A stretch of DNA of 64,000 bases from Ceriagrion tenellum (Eukaryota > Arthropoda > Insecta > Odonata > Coenagrionidae): the NCBI GenBank assembly GCA_963169105.1, contig OY720639.1, positions 55,099,848 through 55,163,847 on the forward strand, written 5' to 3'. Below, piece after piece: positions 1 to 12,503 of the stretch; the stretch's first letter is position 1; each line of letters starts with the position of its first letter. Under the pieces are notes generated by a model. It saw only the letters and a list, made by a program, of their open reading frames with translations, was not told the origin of the DNA and ran no database searches. The translations under genes were made by a program, and so were the position numbers.

Positions 1-47
1 AGTGGTAACTATGTAGGGTAAAATGAAGTGGTAACCATGGACCCATG

Positions 48-147
48 GATCCAGGGAAAAGCGAGCTAAAGAAAAGCATATAATAATATTGTGGACTCAT
101 TGATCCAGGGAAAAGCGATCTAAACAAAAGGATATAATAATAAATTG
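48..147. repeat. Imperfect tandem duplication, period 54 bp
   Basis: Two units begin with GATCCAGGGAAAAGCGA at 48 and 102 and continue with a shared AT-rich part (AAAG.ATATAATAATA). The second unit has a few substitutions. The segment before 48 has two related GTGGTAACTATG/GTGGTAACCATG pieces (3 and 29), so the repeat may extend out of the window. Function unknown. Confidence 0.75.
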
Positions 148-150
148 AAT

Positions 151-1019
151 TTTACGCACATAAATTAATTTTTTGGTAATTAAATGCGGCGATTTTAGAA
201 ACATTGTCCCTCCTTGTTTACTCACGACAGATGTTTTTTTCCAGGGCGACGTAAGCTAATTTTTTTTATTGTTCACTCTTTACTTAATGTATGAAGAACG
301 AATAATGACAGAGAAAAGACGATAAAACCGTACTATTTTAAACATGATTGAAGGTATGTCCTTTAATTCTGCTTTTTTGAACATACGTTCCTTTCTTTTC
401 GAAATTAGACTTGAAATACACATTTTATCCGATAAAAAATTGCTTTCTAAAGTGGTAAAAGTAAAAAATAGAAGAATAATATGAGAGAGCTTTACGCCTT
501 TGCTGTTAAGCTGTAGTATTAGCGTTTTTACGTCTAGATGTAAACATAAATGGCTTCGAATGAAAAATTGGCCATTTTTGGACTTCATTGCCTCAATTTG
601 GGTAGTCTTAAAAATATATGGCAGTGTTTCAGCTTCGCTTTCATTTTATTGTCAATCGAATCTGTATAAACAGAGGAAACATGAATGTAGATACTATTAT
701 AAATGGTGTCAACAAATGTTCATAGTGCTCTCTCACTGTGACATTTAACAAACGAGCGGTGTTAAAATTATAAAAACTTTCATTAGTTTATTGATATTTG
801 CGGCGAATTATGAGTCCTCTCGTCGAAGCTCGAATAAAGAAACACTGACGCCTCTGCTACCATCATCAATCCCTGAGCTAATCAGTACTCACATCACCAA
901 ACGCCGTGATTGCTGTTCGATGCAAAAATCAATATTTCAGCCCGTTTTCCAGTCTCGTGGAACGTAAATCAATTGGCCTAGACGGCGGAGAGTGTGCATA
1001 GGATAAAAAATAAATAAGA
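151..1019. other. AT-rich stretch without a recognised gene
   Basis: Short overlapping ORFs occur on both strands (up to about 100 codons). I see no domain, splice pattern or repeat that I can name. Confidence 0.5.
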
Positions 1020-1345
1020 GCGCCGATGGGTCGAAACGGGAGCGGTGGCCTCATCGGCATACGGGAGGGCCCCGACTTCCCCGACCTCCAGACTTCCACC
1101 TCCTCCTTCCCGAAAAAAAAACAAACACCATCTACCCGACTCGGGCACACACACATATTTCCTCTCGCCCCATGCAGCATCCGTCGAGCGACGACCTCCC
1201 GGCTCCCTGGTCCTCCTCCTACGTCGGCTCACGCTTCGTCGACCGGCATTCGCGACAACAACAGCCTAGGAACTGAAAGGGGAGGAGGGAAAGGAGGGTT
1301 TTGGCATCATTCCCAGAGACTTGGGGCAGCCGTCGCGACGAGTTT
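1020..1345. other. CpG- and C-rich island in AT-rich background
   Basis: Base composition changes sharply: many CG dinucleotides and pyrimidine runs on the plus strand. Open frames appear in several frames of both strands (for example 1026-1460 plus and 978-1232 minus), which is what GC-rich, stop-poor DNA gives by chance. It could be a promoter or first exon of an unseen gene, but no coding signature is recognisable. Confidence 0.35.
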
Positions 1346-1604
1346 AGCGATTTACAAGGAACGATGGGCTCATTTTTTATCTCTCATACTTCAATCGAGA
1401 GGTTGTATGTCAAAGACCAGGGTCATATTTCAACCTACTGGATACATATTCATCTTTTGAAATGGAATTTCAAGTATAATTACAAAAAATACTTAGTATT
1501 TTCAAATGGTTGCGTATTAGATCTTTCGCGGTTCCAAACATGAAGCATCATTTTTAAGACAAAAATTTTCTTACTGTCAAGAATGCTCCAAGTTTACCAT
1601 GAAT

Positions 1605-1786
1605 AAATCATTTGACTTGACCATGATTTGAACTTGGAATCCTGATTGCCGGTCAGGTTAGCCAGTTACACCACCCCCTTCTTGAAAATCGCCTCGAAGG
1701 AAGATGGTTTGGTGGTGTAACTGACTAACACACGTGACCGGTAATTGGGAGATCCGGGTTTGAATTCAGGTCAAGTCAAATGATTT
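1605..1786. repeat. Divergent head-to-head pair of tRNA-like (SINE-type) sequences
   Basis: Arms of about 75 bp (1605-1677 and 1711-1786) are imperfect inverted repeats around a ~33-bp centre. The outer ends are exact inverses (AAATCATTTGACTTGA and TCAAGTCAAATGATTT). Read outward from the centre, each arm looks tRNA-derived: an A-box-like GGTGTAACTGRCTAAC, an anticodon-stem-like segment, then a B-box-like GTTCAAATC (left) or GGTTTGAATTC (right). The two heads face each other, so two RNA polymerase III-like transcripts would diverge. This may be a snap-back SINE dimer or a foldback element whose inverted arms are tRNA-derived. Confidence 0.7.
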
Positions 1787-2038
1787 TTTTCAAAGCGAAT
1801 GTCAGCCCTTGATGTATATGCACCCGTGCGAGTGACTTTGTACCGCATAATTTGTCAATGCAATGATTGAAAATCGTCGAGACAACTGTTGTTATATCGT
1901 GTGAAGATGCCGAACATTCTTTTTAGATGCTCAAATACCTCAAAATATGGTCTTAAAACTTTGGAAAAATATTCATACTTACTTACATGTTACTTACATC
2001 GTTTACTCGTAACTTATTGAAACCACTTTCTATGTAAC

Positions 2039-2084
2039 AAGTTTGAATCTCCTAATTTCCGGTCAGGTGTTTTAGCCAGTTTTG
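2039..2084 (-). repeat. Fragment of the same tRNA-like repeat
   Basis: The segment resembles the left arm of the 1605-1786 element. It shares TTGAA..TCCT.ATT.CCGGTCAGGT and then TTAGCCAGTT. It is a lone partial copy in the minus orientation, ending before the A-box part. Confidence 0.55.
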
Positions 2085-2089
2085 GCAAG

Positions 2090-4760
2090 TTTGAATTAGG
2101 AGCTTTTCATGTCACAATTTTGAAATTTGTAGGAGTGTTCATTTTATTTGTTCTCCATTGAGCACAACTCAAATGGCATATTTTATTGAAAACCACCACC
2201 GGAATGTAACGATGTGCAGATGCATGTATTCCAAGGAAATAGAATTATATTTTTCAAATTTTACGTGAAAAGGTTTCGTTTGTGTTGTGTATGTCCCGAG
2301 AGAAAAGCAACAGACCGACCCGAAGTGGCATTAGTAATAGACTAAGGGAACTACTAAGGGACAAGGCTAAGGGAAAATAAATACAGACAGCTACGAAAAT
2401 CAGCTCTGGCCGAACCTAACTAGAATAGATCTAGCCGTAGAAACAATTTAGAAGGGGCAAAATGAATCGCAAAAGAGAGCCGCTTCTTCCCTGGACTTAT
2501 CAGATAGGCAATAAAATTTGTGAAAGCAGCCAAAAACATCAATGCAGGAGATGATTGCGCCATTATCAATGTTTGTAAGTAGGTTTTAGTTAAAGAATAA
2601 CCGGTAAGCGCACCCAAATGAATTTGCAAAGAAAAATCCCTTTTATAGACAAACACGACTACCTGCATCTTCATCCCACACCTGGAGAAAGTAACTATAA
2701 TTCCACCGAAACTATCATCCTCGAAAATGGAACTGCGAGTAAGAGATCCCAGTAACTCCTCACTGTCAGTTTAAACACTTCATTTGTCAAATTAAAATAT
2801 TTTAATCTGCATATTTTGTGCCCAAAACTCGATCTCATTTATCATTAGTGGGAGCATTATTCTTTTTTAATAAATCAAACGATCAGTTGTGATTCAGTAT
2901 TCATTATCTCTCGCGCTGTCGCGGCAAAACCTCCTTTAGTCGCCCTCTATATCCTCTCTCATCTCCCTCGTCACATTCGATCTGGAAACTATAAAAAATA
3001 GACGATCACCAAAATCCTCACCCGTCGGCGTTTGCCTACCGGATTGTACGGCTCATCCGGGTTTTACTCCACGGGGCCATGACATTCGGATTATCTCTTC
3101 CGAGTTCCATCGCTTTCTTTCTTCCATTCCTGTTCCATCGAGTGTCCAAATCAAAGTTTTGACCCCGCTTCACACTTATACAACCAGACACACATGCCAT
3201 CTATCTGCCAACTCCTTAACCTTTTCTTCCTTTTTTTTACATACCTCAACGTTTTCTCTTTATTTTTTGTTTTGTCGACGTCAACGCCCCCTAGAGTGGT
3301 AGGAATGCGGGGAGTGGGGAAAAAAGCTAACTTGGAACGATGTTCCCAGAAAAGAGCGCCTTCATTCGTTTCAGTGGCACAAATGCGCCCTTCTTCGTTC
3401 GAGCCTAGTTTGAGAAGCCCCACACACATGGTGCAGTAGCAGAAAAAAGGAAAACACATGGTCCTTCCTCTGCAACTTTAACTGGTTCTTCAGATCTTGT
3501 TTGTTTCGCTGGGAGTGACAAAAAAATGACCGTGTAACTCCGCGTCTCCTTCGCGCAGATGTCGCAAGAGGTCATTTTTTTCATATATCTTCCGATAACT
3601 TACCTTTTATCTTTCACCACGAGTCGAGAGATCAAATAAATGATCAAAATCGCATGATTTCCTTTTGTAATTTTAATTTTGAGCCTTTTTGCTAGTGAAC
3701 GATTAGGATTGAGTGGGATACAAAATATGAGGACCTCTCTTTAGCAGCAGCATGAATCAGAGTTATATTTCCACAATGTTCAACTTTTTCAATCGCTGAG
3801 ATATTCTTGATAATATATTAAAAAGTGATTCATTCTCCTGCTTCTTTATAACCGACAATATGCAAGGTAATTTTTTGATAGTAATGGATTATATTTGGAG
3901 AAATCGTCAGTGTAAAAAGTGTGTTATTATGACTATTGCTTTCAGTTACACTGATTGTGTTTTTGTACAACAGTAGCTCTTACTGACACTTCTAGTATTT
4001 CTAAATATTCCCATCGTTAATTGATAACTTAATATTACTATAGGAGAAATTTTTTGTCATTTCATTAAAATCATACAATTAATTCAAGGGAATCCCTGTA
4101 TAACACCAGGAAATCAAAAATGGAAAGGTGGGGCTCCTATTTCAATAAATAAGGCTGATAGTAGTAGTATATTACTTGTATCGACTTAGTTTGGCAATCA
4201 CGAATAAAAATAGTTTAATTATCGCCTGAAAAAGCCCACTGAAGAGTTTGCGAAAGCTCAAACTGTATGAAAACATAATCAGAATAACCGGAATCAAGAA
4301 TTATAGTAATGCAACCCACTGGAAAGGTAAAGTAAAAACTTAAATATGTCTCTCGTCTACTCAGAAGTTTCGGTAAGAGTTCATTCAACCATGTTATTTT
4401 CTCTTAGCTTCCATCGACATTATTAAGCTTCTGAATTTGTTTAAATAACATAACACCACGAAGCGCCCTTGATTTTATGATTCAGTCTTGGCTTAAATAA
4501 ATCCAGCACTTAATTATATTTCATGTCCTGTGTGAGTCTTGCTTAAGAATGAGTTATTCAGCTAAGAATGCTCAGTCAAAGATCTCAGGGTTTTTCTCTG
4601 CCTTATAAACATCGATTCTTTAAGATTTTATACTGAGGCCGAACAACAGGACTTGGTTGTATCTTTCCAAAATTTTTATGTGTTATGATGAATCATGTGA
4701 GGAAATTCACTCTCAGTGCGAGGTAACATTCTACTGTATGTATAAGTTTATGAGAGAAAA
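2090..4760. other. No recognisable gene
   Basis: AT-rich DNA with short ORFs. Around 2900-3460 there is a mildly GC-richer patch with overlapping ORFs on opposite strands (3151-3459 minus, 3194-3439 plus). Neither has a recognisable motif. Confidence 0.5.
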
Positions 4761-4762
4761 TA

Positions 4763-5082
4763 TTTCATTTTATTACGATGGCATTTCATTTGTTCTTCGA
4801 CCATTAGCAATAAATGTTGTTGTTTATAATAAATAAACATCCGAACCATTGGTGACGTTATTGTTATTGTTATTCACCCGGCGTAAATTGGCACATTGTG
4901 CAGTATTCGGGATAGTGAAGATAAATAAAAAAAATTAAAAAATATATCAGGATTGAAACATACATGATTTTCAGAACAATATCAAAGACTAACGGAAAGA
5001 AAATTGTTTTGGCTCAAGAAAAATCGTGAAGTGTGTAATAAGGTAAGTGTGATTTTATTTGATGGACTTTAACCACGCTTAA
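4763..5082 (+). repeat. Unknown dispersed repeat, copy 1 (inverted partner at 9401-9625)
   Basis: About 240 bp match the reverse complement of 9401-9625 at high identity. Shared landmarks in order: CATTTGTTCTTCGACCATT, AATAAATAAACATCCGAACC, TTGGTGACGTT, ATCAGGATTGAAACATAC, AGACTAACGGAAAGAAAATT, ATCGTGAAGTGTGTAAT and ACCACGCTTAAA. This copy has roughly 76 extra bases after GGTGACGTT. Homology stops abruptly on both sides. Family unknown. Confidence 0.85.
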
Positions 5083-6194
5083 ACGTCTCAGTAATCATTC
5101 AGTGAATTATTTGACTAATTAACTTTCATCATCGCATAAAAATCCCGGTCCTGTTCCAGTGCTTAATTTTTAGCTAATTTTTTTTTCAAATTAACACTGC
5201 TGAATCCCAATTTTTTGTTTTTCTTTCGATCGAAGAGACACATAATTGTAATGAGGTGAAGCGTTAAGCAGAATGAAAATTTTTCGTCTCCGTCATATTT
5301 AGTGTGCTCGCGTATTAACTACTTCAAAATATGAGAATTTGTGGAGCGGCAATCTACATTCCATGCGCATTACTTGGAAATTCAAAGTCAAATTTTGAGG
5401 CGGGCGTATTTCACCGTGATCCAAAATGCACGAGTAAGGAAAAAGAAACGTTGCAAAGCAAATAAAGGTTAACTATATTTTTCTCCGCAAATGCAATATT
5501 TCCTCTATGGTTTACCTTGGACACCCATGCTAAACGGTCTATGGTTTCAAAGAGACACAGTAGGCATTAGCTCTCTCTCTTATTGTTCAGCGTTCATATT
5601 ACCGTGGGTGGCTCTGATTTTTCGGACCTTGACCTTCTCTTAAAGAAAAATCAATAGGATAACAGCTCAAAGACTCACGGAATCAATTAGCATTTCTCTC
5701 TTCACCGCTTGGTTTTCATCTAACTTTCTTGGAACCGTTGCTGTTGTTAGGATTACTAGAATTTTTTTCCACGTGTCAAATCGATTCGAAGAAGGAGAAA
5801 ATTTTCATTTCAAGGAAATTCACGATCTGGATTTTGAAGCGTTGTATTTGCGCCTATCGCATTATTTAGTTTGTTTTTACTCTGGAAATTCGATAGCGTT
5901 AATGTAAAATAAAAGTGTATTTTTAGACATTCTCATGTAAAATCGGAAATTATCCCTAAGTTTCCACTCGTTATCCATAATACCATTTTATCTGACTCTT
6001 AGGTCGGCGCTGAAGTCATTTCTGCAAACTCGGAACCAAATTCGGAACTTTCCGGAGATTCAGATTTCACTGCCTGAGCTCCTGTGATTCGGCATTTCTA
6101 ATGTCAAACAGATGGTCCTTGACTAATTTCAATACGCAGTGGTGTTGTGGGGACATTTTCTTAACTGCGTGACCGGAATAAATTGTTCCACTTT

Positions 6195-6312
6195 TAGGAC
6201 TTTTTAGAATTGTCGGAAATATTCCTAAATTTTATTTTTATTAAATTTCCGAGGACTTGCGCATCCTGTGAACAGCTTTAATTAAAACTTTGAATATGCA
6301 TTATCGTTCATA
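6195..6312 (+). repeat. Direct repeat, copy 1 (partner near 7188-7304)
   Basis: The core 6252-6310 contains AGGACTT, CTTGTGAACAGCTTTAATTA-like sequence and then CTTT.AATA and TCGTTCA, in the same order as 7245-7302. The upstream 50 bp are similar but weaker. The copies lie about 990 bp apart. Confidence 0.65.
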
Positions 6313-7187
6313 TTTGTAATATCGCGAAAATAAGTTAATTTGACTGGGAGGTACACTTTTATTAGCCCAGTTCACAACACAACAATTACAATCAATAAGT
6401 ATCCAGGGAGTCAGTCGCCAAGTTACAGCAGTTACACAAACAAACAAGTTATTTTTCTGAGAAAACTAACAACTAGATATATTTCAATATTGACATTTTT
6501 TCCATTGCCTTTTCGGATAAACCAAGTTGTTCTTTGGCACGTATGGCTGTTTTTGTTTAACTAAAAATGAATGAATGGAATGTAATAAAATTAAAGTCAA
6601 TTCATGATGAAACCACCGTAATCTGCTAGTTTTAATTCTTCCTTATTTTCTTAGATGCCTGATGAGGCACCCGTGCCTCGCGCGCTCTTCCTACTCTGCC
6701 TTTAGGTGGTTGGAGCGGTAACAATTGGTCAATGAGTGCATATTTTAATAATATATCTGGTAAATCGAAAAAAAATGTACGGCCACACATGATTTGATAC
6801 AACACTACATCTATTTTTACAGTAGAACTCACAATTCATGCAGTTATGGAAATGATGCAAGAGCTATAGCTTGCAATTTCTTCTTTCCATTAAAGCAGAC
6901 AATGACTTCTGTATTCGGTTCAATATCCGATATATAACCTTAAAGCTCTGGCTTGATTTTGTGAGTCGAGGCAAATATTAAGAAACGCAGTTTTAGTTTT
7001 ACAATTAAAAAATGATACTCTAGCTGATAAAATGGGTTACTTTTTTAAAACAAAAATTGAAGTAGGAAATATCAAGATTATTCCGCAATTATATTTTTAA
7101 TGACCGCATTTGTCCAGCCTAAGCCGACTGGAGCGTAATTTGCATGGATCTACCGCGTTGTGACTTCAATCACGGCAGTAAATAGCG

Positions 7188-7304
7188 GAAGACTTTTAAG
7201 AAAAGTCGAAAACGTGCCTATATTTTATTGTTATACAATTTTTCAGGACTTTTGCTTCTTGTGAACAGCTTTAATTAAGACCTTTAATACGCCTTCTCGT
7301 TCAA
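7188..7304 (+). repeat. Direct repeat, copy 2
   Basis: Partner of 6195-6312. The best-conserved word is GTGAACAGCTTTAATTAA. It probably belongs to a dispersed unknown repeat. Confidence 0.65.
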
Positions 7305-9400
7305 CTGACATTTTTCTGCTTAAATTTGAGCAATTTCTATAAGAGCCCAAGTTTAAATTTTCACTTTTAAGGCTGAATTACAGTTAACCTAGCACAGAAA
7401 CACATTTATTTGATCTCAGTTTATAAAACACACTTCATTTATGATACATGCAAGTTTTTAGAAACTTTAAATCAAGTGACTATGAGGCCGCCTCAAATTC
7501 TGTTTAAATACGCTTTTTCGAATCGTAGTGGCAGCTCAATATTTGTTATAAATCATAAAAATCATGTGAACTGTGTTGTTTCGCTTTTTAATGAAAGAAA
7601 TCTTTGCATATTTAATCGAACTGTCTTGAAATGCGTATCATATACCTCAAGGATTCGTATTGAAATATCATTGATTTGCTAGCCAAATCTGTATGGTGAA
7701 TGCAATTTGCTTCAATTTTACTCTGTTTGGAGAAAACGCACGTATGAGAATATGTGCGTTGAGTGTTTACAGCCAAAAATCACATCAATCACCTTAAAAG
7801 CCGATGGCGGAAGACAAACCCGTTGTCGTGCTTGTCTTTTCCCCCGCACTCTGTTATGCCTCGTTCTAAGGAGTAATATTAGGGTGGGACCAGACTCACG
7901 TCTCTGTTGTTTCTGGTTATGGCGCGGATGGGGAAGAAAACAACAGCGGGACGTCGATGGGTGATACATTCACTCTATGGGGGAAAAAGTAAGGGGGTAT
8001 TCTACGTGTATTTGTTGAGTCTTTCTCGTTTCCAATAACTGCATACAGATGGGGTAACGAGAGTCAGGTCGGGTGAGAGCAATAATCGATTTCGCTTGGG
8101 ACGTGGGATTCCGGTGAACGGCGAAGTTCCCATCAGAACTGGAATAGTTCCCATGTTTACTACTGCGTCGCGATCTCTTATCTCTCTCCCTCCGGCTTTT
8201 GTTTTTGCTACCCTACTTATCCCTCCAATTGACACGTACTTTTTTCAATTTTCAAACTGTTTTCTGTTTCTCCGGCGAGAATCCTAAAACTAGAATAATA
8301 TCTGATGATTATTTCAACTTCTGTGTCTAAAGTTTTCTATTTATTTTTGGCCTTAGTTGTAGTTGATGAAATAACTGTTTATGAACGAGGACGTACAAGA
8401 AGACGAACGATAAATTAAATAAGTACACAAAATCTACAGACTTCTCCATGGACTTAATGGAAAATGAATCAACTCCTGAACTGACCATTACAAATAACAC
8501 GTCCAAAGTTTAAACTTATTTACAATTTTCTCATGCCCCGGCCACATTGTTAAGTTTGTACGCTTGTAGTTCAAATGCAAGTAAAAATTTTGCTATACAA
8601 TCGCAGGTTAACGCCAACCCTTGCGAAAATGTTTTCCACGCTTGAGATTCCAGGGTTTGCCCTGGTTACCAGCTTCTGAATTGCGTGAACGTAAGTTAGG
8701 TGACGTCGTGGCTAAAATACGATCCAAGAAAACATAGTGTCAAGCAGAAAGACGGCAGAACTACATTGAAAGGGAAACTGGAGATCTCCTCGACTATTAT
8801 GCCTGCGATTCAGTTCTAACGAGGATGTATGATGTAACTAGCACTTCAAATAGATATGGAATGTGAATAGTGCTCAGTATTACTGCTGACGCGTAGGTTG
8901 CTTCAGCTGTTTTTAGTGCTTCCTTACTCATCACCAGAGGTCGCTAGCATTCCTACTATGAACTGATATGTGTGATTACAAGCGAGTTTAAGCCGTCCTT
9001 TCATCCGTCCTTAGTAATGTAATAGGGATAAAATCGGTTTATTGCCAACTTCAAACATTTCAACTTCAGATAAATTTGGGTTTTTATTGGATTATGTTAA
9101 ATTCAACAAAGTTCAACTGGTTAAGGCTTTTAGCCTTAAATTTTACTACTGACATTGATATACACATATCGTGATGTAGCTTATTCAGGCATGTAAACTA
9201 TTTTACGTGAAAGTGACTGATATCGCATAGGAACCATTCTCATTCTGCAACTTATGGCAAAAATTGTCCTGATTTTTATATAAACAACAAAATTACTGCT
9301 ACCCATGCTCTTTTATTCTCGTGTTGAAATGAAATTGGTCTACAGCGCTCACGAAAACTAGTTCTTTTTCTGTTGAAAATGAAGTAACTACTCCTAAATT

Positions 9401-9625
9401 TAAGCGTGGTTTGAGTCCATCGAATAAAATCACTTTTACCTAATTACACACTTCACGATTTTTCATAAGCCAAAACAATTTTCTTTCCGTTAGTCTTTGA
9501 TATTGTTCCGAAAATCACGTATGTTTCAATCCTGATAAATAAAACGTCACCAAGGGTTCGGATGTTTATTTATTATGAACAATATTTTTTTGCCAATGGT
9601 CGAAGAACAAATGAAAATGAAATAC
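9401..9625 (-). repeat. Unknown dispersed repeat, copy 2 (inverse of 4763-5082)
   Basis: Reverse-complement match to copy 1, about 90% by eye over the shared parts, but without the ~76-bp segment present there. An AGGTAA word follows the conserved GTGTGTAAT in both copies. This is compatible with a conserved splice-donor-like site or simply shared ancestry. Confidence 0.85.
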
Positions 9626-9639
9626 TAATATTTTTTATA

Positions 9640-11340
9640 AAGAATACCTGCTTGTAACATAGTTTTTACTTTAAATGGGCTGGCATGGATTTGAAACTCA
9701 TACAACTTTGGTGCGACATATTTCTCCGTTATGCTTGTGAATACATTGGCCAATATTTCACTTAGGAAACCGCAATGCTTCAGTCAAAAAAAAATAAAAA
9801 GTAAGCGCTCATACCGATTGATTATTACTTTTCTCCGGAGTTCGTTCTATATTCTAGGAAAACGTTTTTTCATTGAGAATGGCTCTCTCTTGTATTGTGA
9901 TTATAACAGCTGAGCTCTAAATCTATGGTAGAATGTTTGACTAAAACTTTTTGCCGTCTCATATCATTACAATATGTATTTAGAGCCTTCCGTCATTAAT
10001 TGTGCTAAATTTTTTTTCGTAATTTTCTAAACTTGTGAAAGGATAATGAACGAGTTCTCCTAACGGGCAAAACGTGAGAAAAGAGAATGCTGGCCTATTC
10101 CATCCACTTCTTATTTAATACTGTACGTAATTATTTAAAATTCTGCTCCAGGACGATTCGCGCGACTGAACGAGCAAAATGAATAATGAAAAATGTGTAC
10201 AGATGAAAAGGGCCGCAGGGAATAATCTCAGACTAATTAAACTGAGCTTTCGAGGGGATACAACTCCCGTTCAGGTGCTAAATTCTTTTTCAGGTCACAT
10301 CTGCTTGGTATATAACCCAGACAGTCCAACTTGTCCATTAAACGATGTACAAATCATAAGTACAAATTAAGTGCAGCAGTCACTTTACTTTTGAATGGTC
10401 TACCTTGTTTCTTGGCAGGCTGTCTTATAATCACTCAAGTAACTCCTTCAATTCCTTTCTTTGTTAAGGTTGACTGGAACAAGTATTTGCTGGAACTAAT
10501 AGAGTATCCTGGTAATGTCTTGTTTCCTTCATTGAGGATATTGATGACGACTAGGAAATATAAATTCTTATTGAAAATGTCATTCCAATTGTTTAAATGA
10601 TTCTGGCTTTTTTATATCGTCCATTAGTGATAAATCTACGAAGATTTGCCATTTTGTTAACAAGAACTATAGCCTTCACATCTGATCAACAAAGTGCTAA
10701 AAGTTTGGATATAAAAGGCTGTTGAAGCGTTGCTTCCTTATATGGTATGAGTGTAGAAATTAGGCACTTCGGCCCTATGAAGGACACGTGTACGTGGAGA
10801 GCAAAAAGGCTTTACGGTCTTTAAAGGTTGAAGTTCAGAGATTGACAAATAATGAAATGAATGTTTGCACAAGGCATTTTTTCATCACTTAAGAATAGTT
10901 CTTTCATGAAAGCAATGAAAGATATAAGATAATTTGCTGACTGGTAGTAACTATATTTTTTATTGGCCCGTTGCATTTCTAATACGTTTAAATTCCTTCC
11001 GCAGTGCTTAAGGTAGAGATTGATTCCCTCACATTTATTTGAATGTTTATGCTTATTACTGGTGTAACTGGAGGTTTGTATTATTACAGAAAAATTAATG
11101 GTAAAATAATTTTTGTAAAAATAATCCAGACTGGGAACAAAACCTCGTAAGATATAGATGTATACATAAAAGTAAGAAGCTGATTGAGTCGACTAGGTTT
11201 CCTGATGACCGAAATATAGTTGGAAATAAATTAATGGCGTTGGTAGATGCACCTACTATAAATTTAGTGCGAATAAGGAATGAATATCAATCATAAGAAA
11301 ACCGAGATAAGTTTGATTTTCTGAAAAACTGAGAGTTAGA
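9640..11340. other. No recognisable gene
   Basis: AT-rich. ORFs of 60-90 codons (9731-9913, 10179-10370, 10331-10600) show no recognised motif. Confidence 0.45.
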
Positions 11341-11358
11341 TTGATCATATGTGTAGCT

Positions 11359-11453
11359 GAGCTCAAACAGTTTAATTACGTGGGTGGTTCTTTAAGGGAA
11401 AATGAGGCTTGTAGCTAGGTTATTAGAGGAAGGATCATTAGCGAAAGAGACTG
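11359..11453 (+). pseudogene. Possible LINE reverse-transcriptase C-terminal scrap
   Basis: One plus frame reads ELKQFNYVGGSLRENEACS, then a stop, then VIRGRI. This resembles the 'LexV..FkYLGs.i..dg....EI..RI' segment that follows the RT domain in many arthropod non-LTR elements. About 30 residues with an internal stop are visible. The remainder is unreadable. A chance match is possible. Confidence 0.4.
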
Positions 11454-11621
11454 ATTAGTAGGTGACAATTAAGCGAATTCCCATTTGTATTCCTATCAAA
11501 CATTCTTTCCCCATAAGAATATGCCATGATATAGAACCGTTTTATGCATGACTACTGACTATAAAATTTCCACCTGTCAATGCAAAGCAATATAGTAACA
11601 GATTAGTTTTACTCCACTTTT

Positions 11622-11676
11622 GTTACTGTCAAACTTTGTTAGTTATTGTCAATCTTTGTTAGTTATTGTCAATCCC
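11622..11676. repeat. 20-bp tandem repeat, about 2.7 copies
   Basis: Units at 11622, 11642 and 11662 follow GTTAYTGTCAAWCTTTGTTA. The last is truncated after GTTATTGTCAATC. Confidence 0.85.
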
Positions 11677-11679
11677 TTC

Positions 11680-12420
11680 GTAAAAACTTACTTCTATCGA
11701 CTAGTTTTCACGATAATAGAATTTCTTTGAGATAGTCTAATTTTATAGTTTCCCAAGTTTCACCCGTATTCAAATATACGGTATTGATATCAAAATGCGT
11801 TTTTTTAAATATTTTTAAATGAAAGACTGAAATTCAAATAGGTATCAAACAGCCACACTATATTCAAGATTCTTCCGTCCCAGTCCAAACTCGTGTAGCC
11901 AACGCGAGAGAAGAGGAAATTACCCCTCTCCGTGTGAAAAACAATAATTGGATTTCTCTGTTTGCCGGCCATTTTTAGCAGCTTGTATCCCTTCGTTAAT
12001 TGCCTTTGAAATTGAAGCACCGATATTCCAGCTCTAGGCCCGGGGAGTGGCATGCGGTCCTATGTGTTTGGAGTCGCAAACAAAACAACCGTACAGAAAT
12101 TCAATTAGCACAGGTCCAAAATCTCGCAGTATGGTCGTCAGTAAAGCTCGTAATCTTGTCACATTTGGAATTCAATCGATAAACCTGGCCAAGCTGTAAT
12201 GAGTAGCAGATTTGGTGATTCGGTGATTTTTTTAGTGGATGCGCCTTCAGACACTCAGTGGAGTACCGGTACAGAAACGGCTGTGTAAGGTTTGCCGGGT
12301 AGGAATTCCAGCCCTATAACTTTATTGCTTATTATACAATTGAAATGCATGTGACCTTGTTCGATCGGGTGTATAACCACTGCCAAATTAGGAAACGCAA
12401 GTATTTTGATTCCATCCTGC
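11680..12420. other. No recognisable gene
   Basis: Short ORFs on both strands only (for example 11805-12053 minus). Nothing named. Confidence 0.4.
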
Positions 12421-12424
12421 TGAT

Positions 12425-12503
12425 ACACCCTATATTTTACATTAAATGTTTTTTTTTGTTTATGTTTTTTTGTTTTTAATAGGGTTTATGTAAAATAGGG
12501 TGG
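12425..12503. repeat. Short inverted repeat around a T-rich loop
   Basis: CACCCTATATTTTACATTAAA at the left is inverse, with small changes, to TTTATGTAAAATAGGGTG at the right. The centre is a poly-T/TG-rich 40 bp. It could be a degenerate MITE terminus or a cruciform-forming sequence. No target duplication is evident. Confidence 0.5.

Larger units (their letters stand above)
5085..9400. other. Spacer between the inverted copies; no recognisable gene
   Basis: The 4.3 kb between the two inverted repeat copies holds only short ORFs without motifs and one internal direct repeat (listed separately). I see no transposase or reverse transcriptase signature, so treating 4763-9625 as one large transposon is not supported. 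Confidence 0.45.

Noticed and set aside
4763..9625. One large DNA transposon bounded by the inverted repeats
   Set aside because: No transposase-like ORF in between, outer ends diverge without a common terminus, and one copy has an internal extra block. Two separate insertions are simpler.
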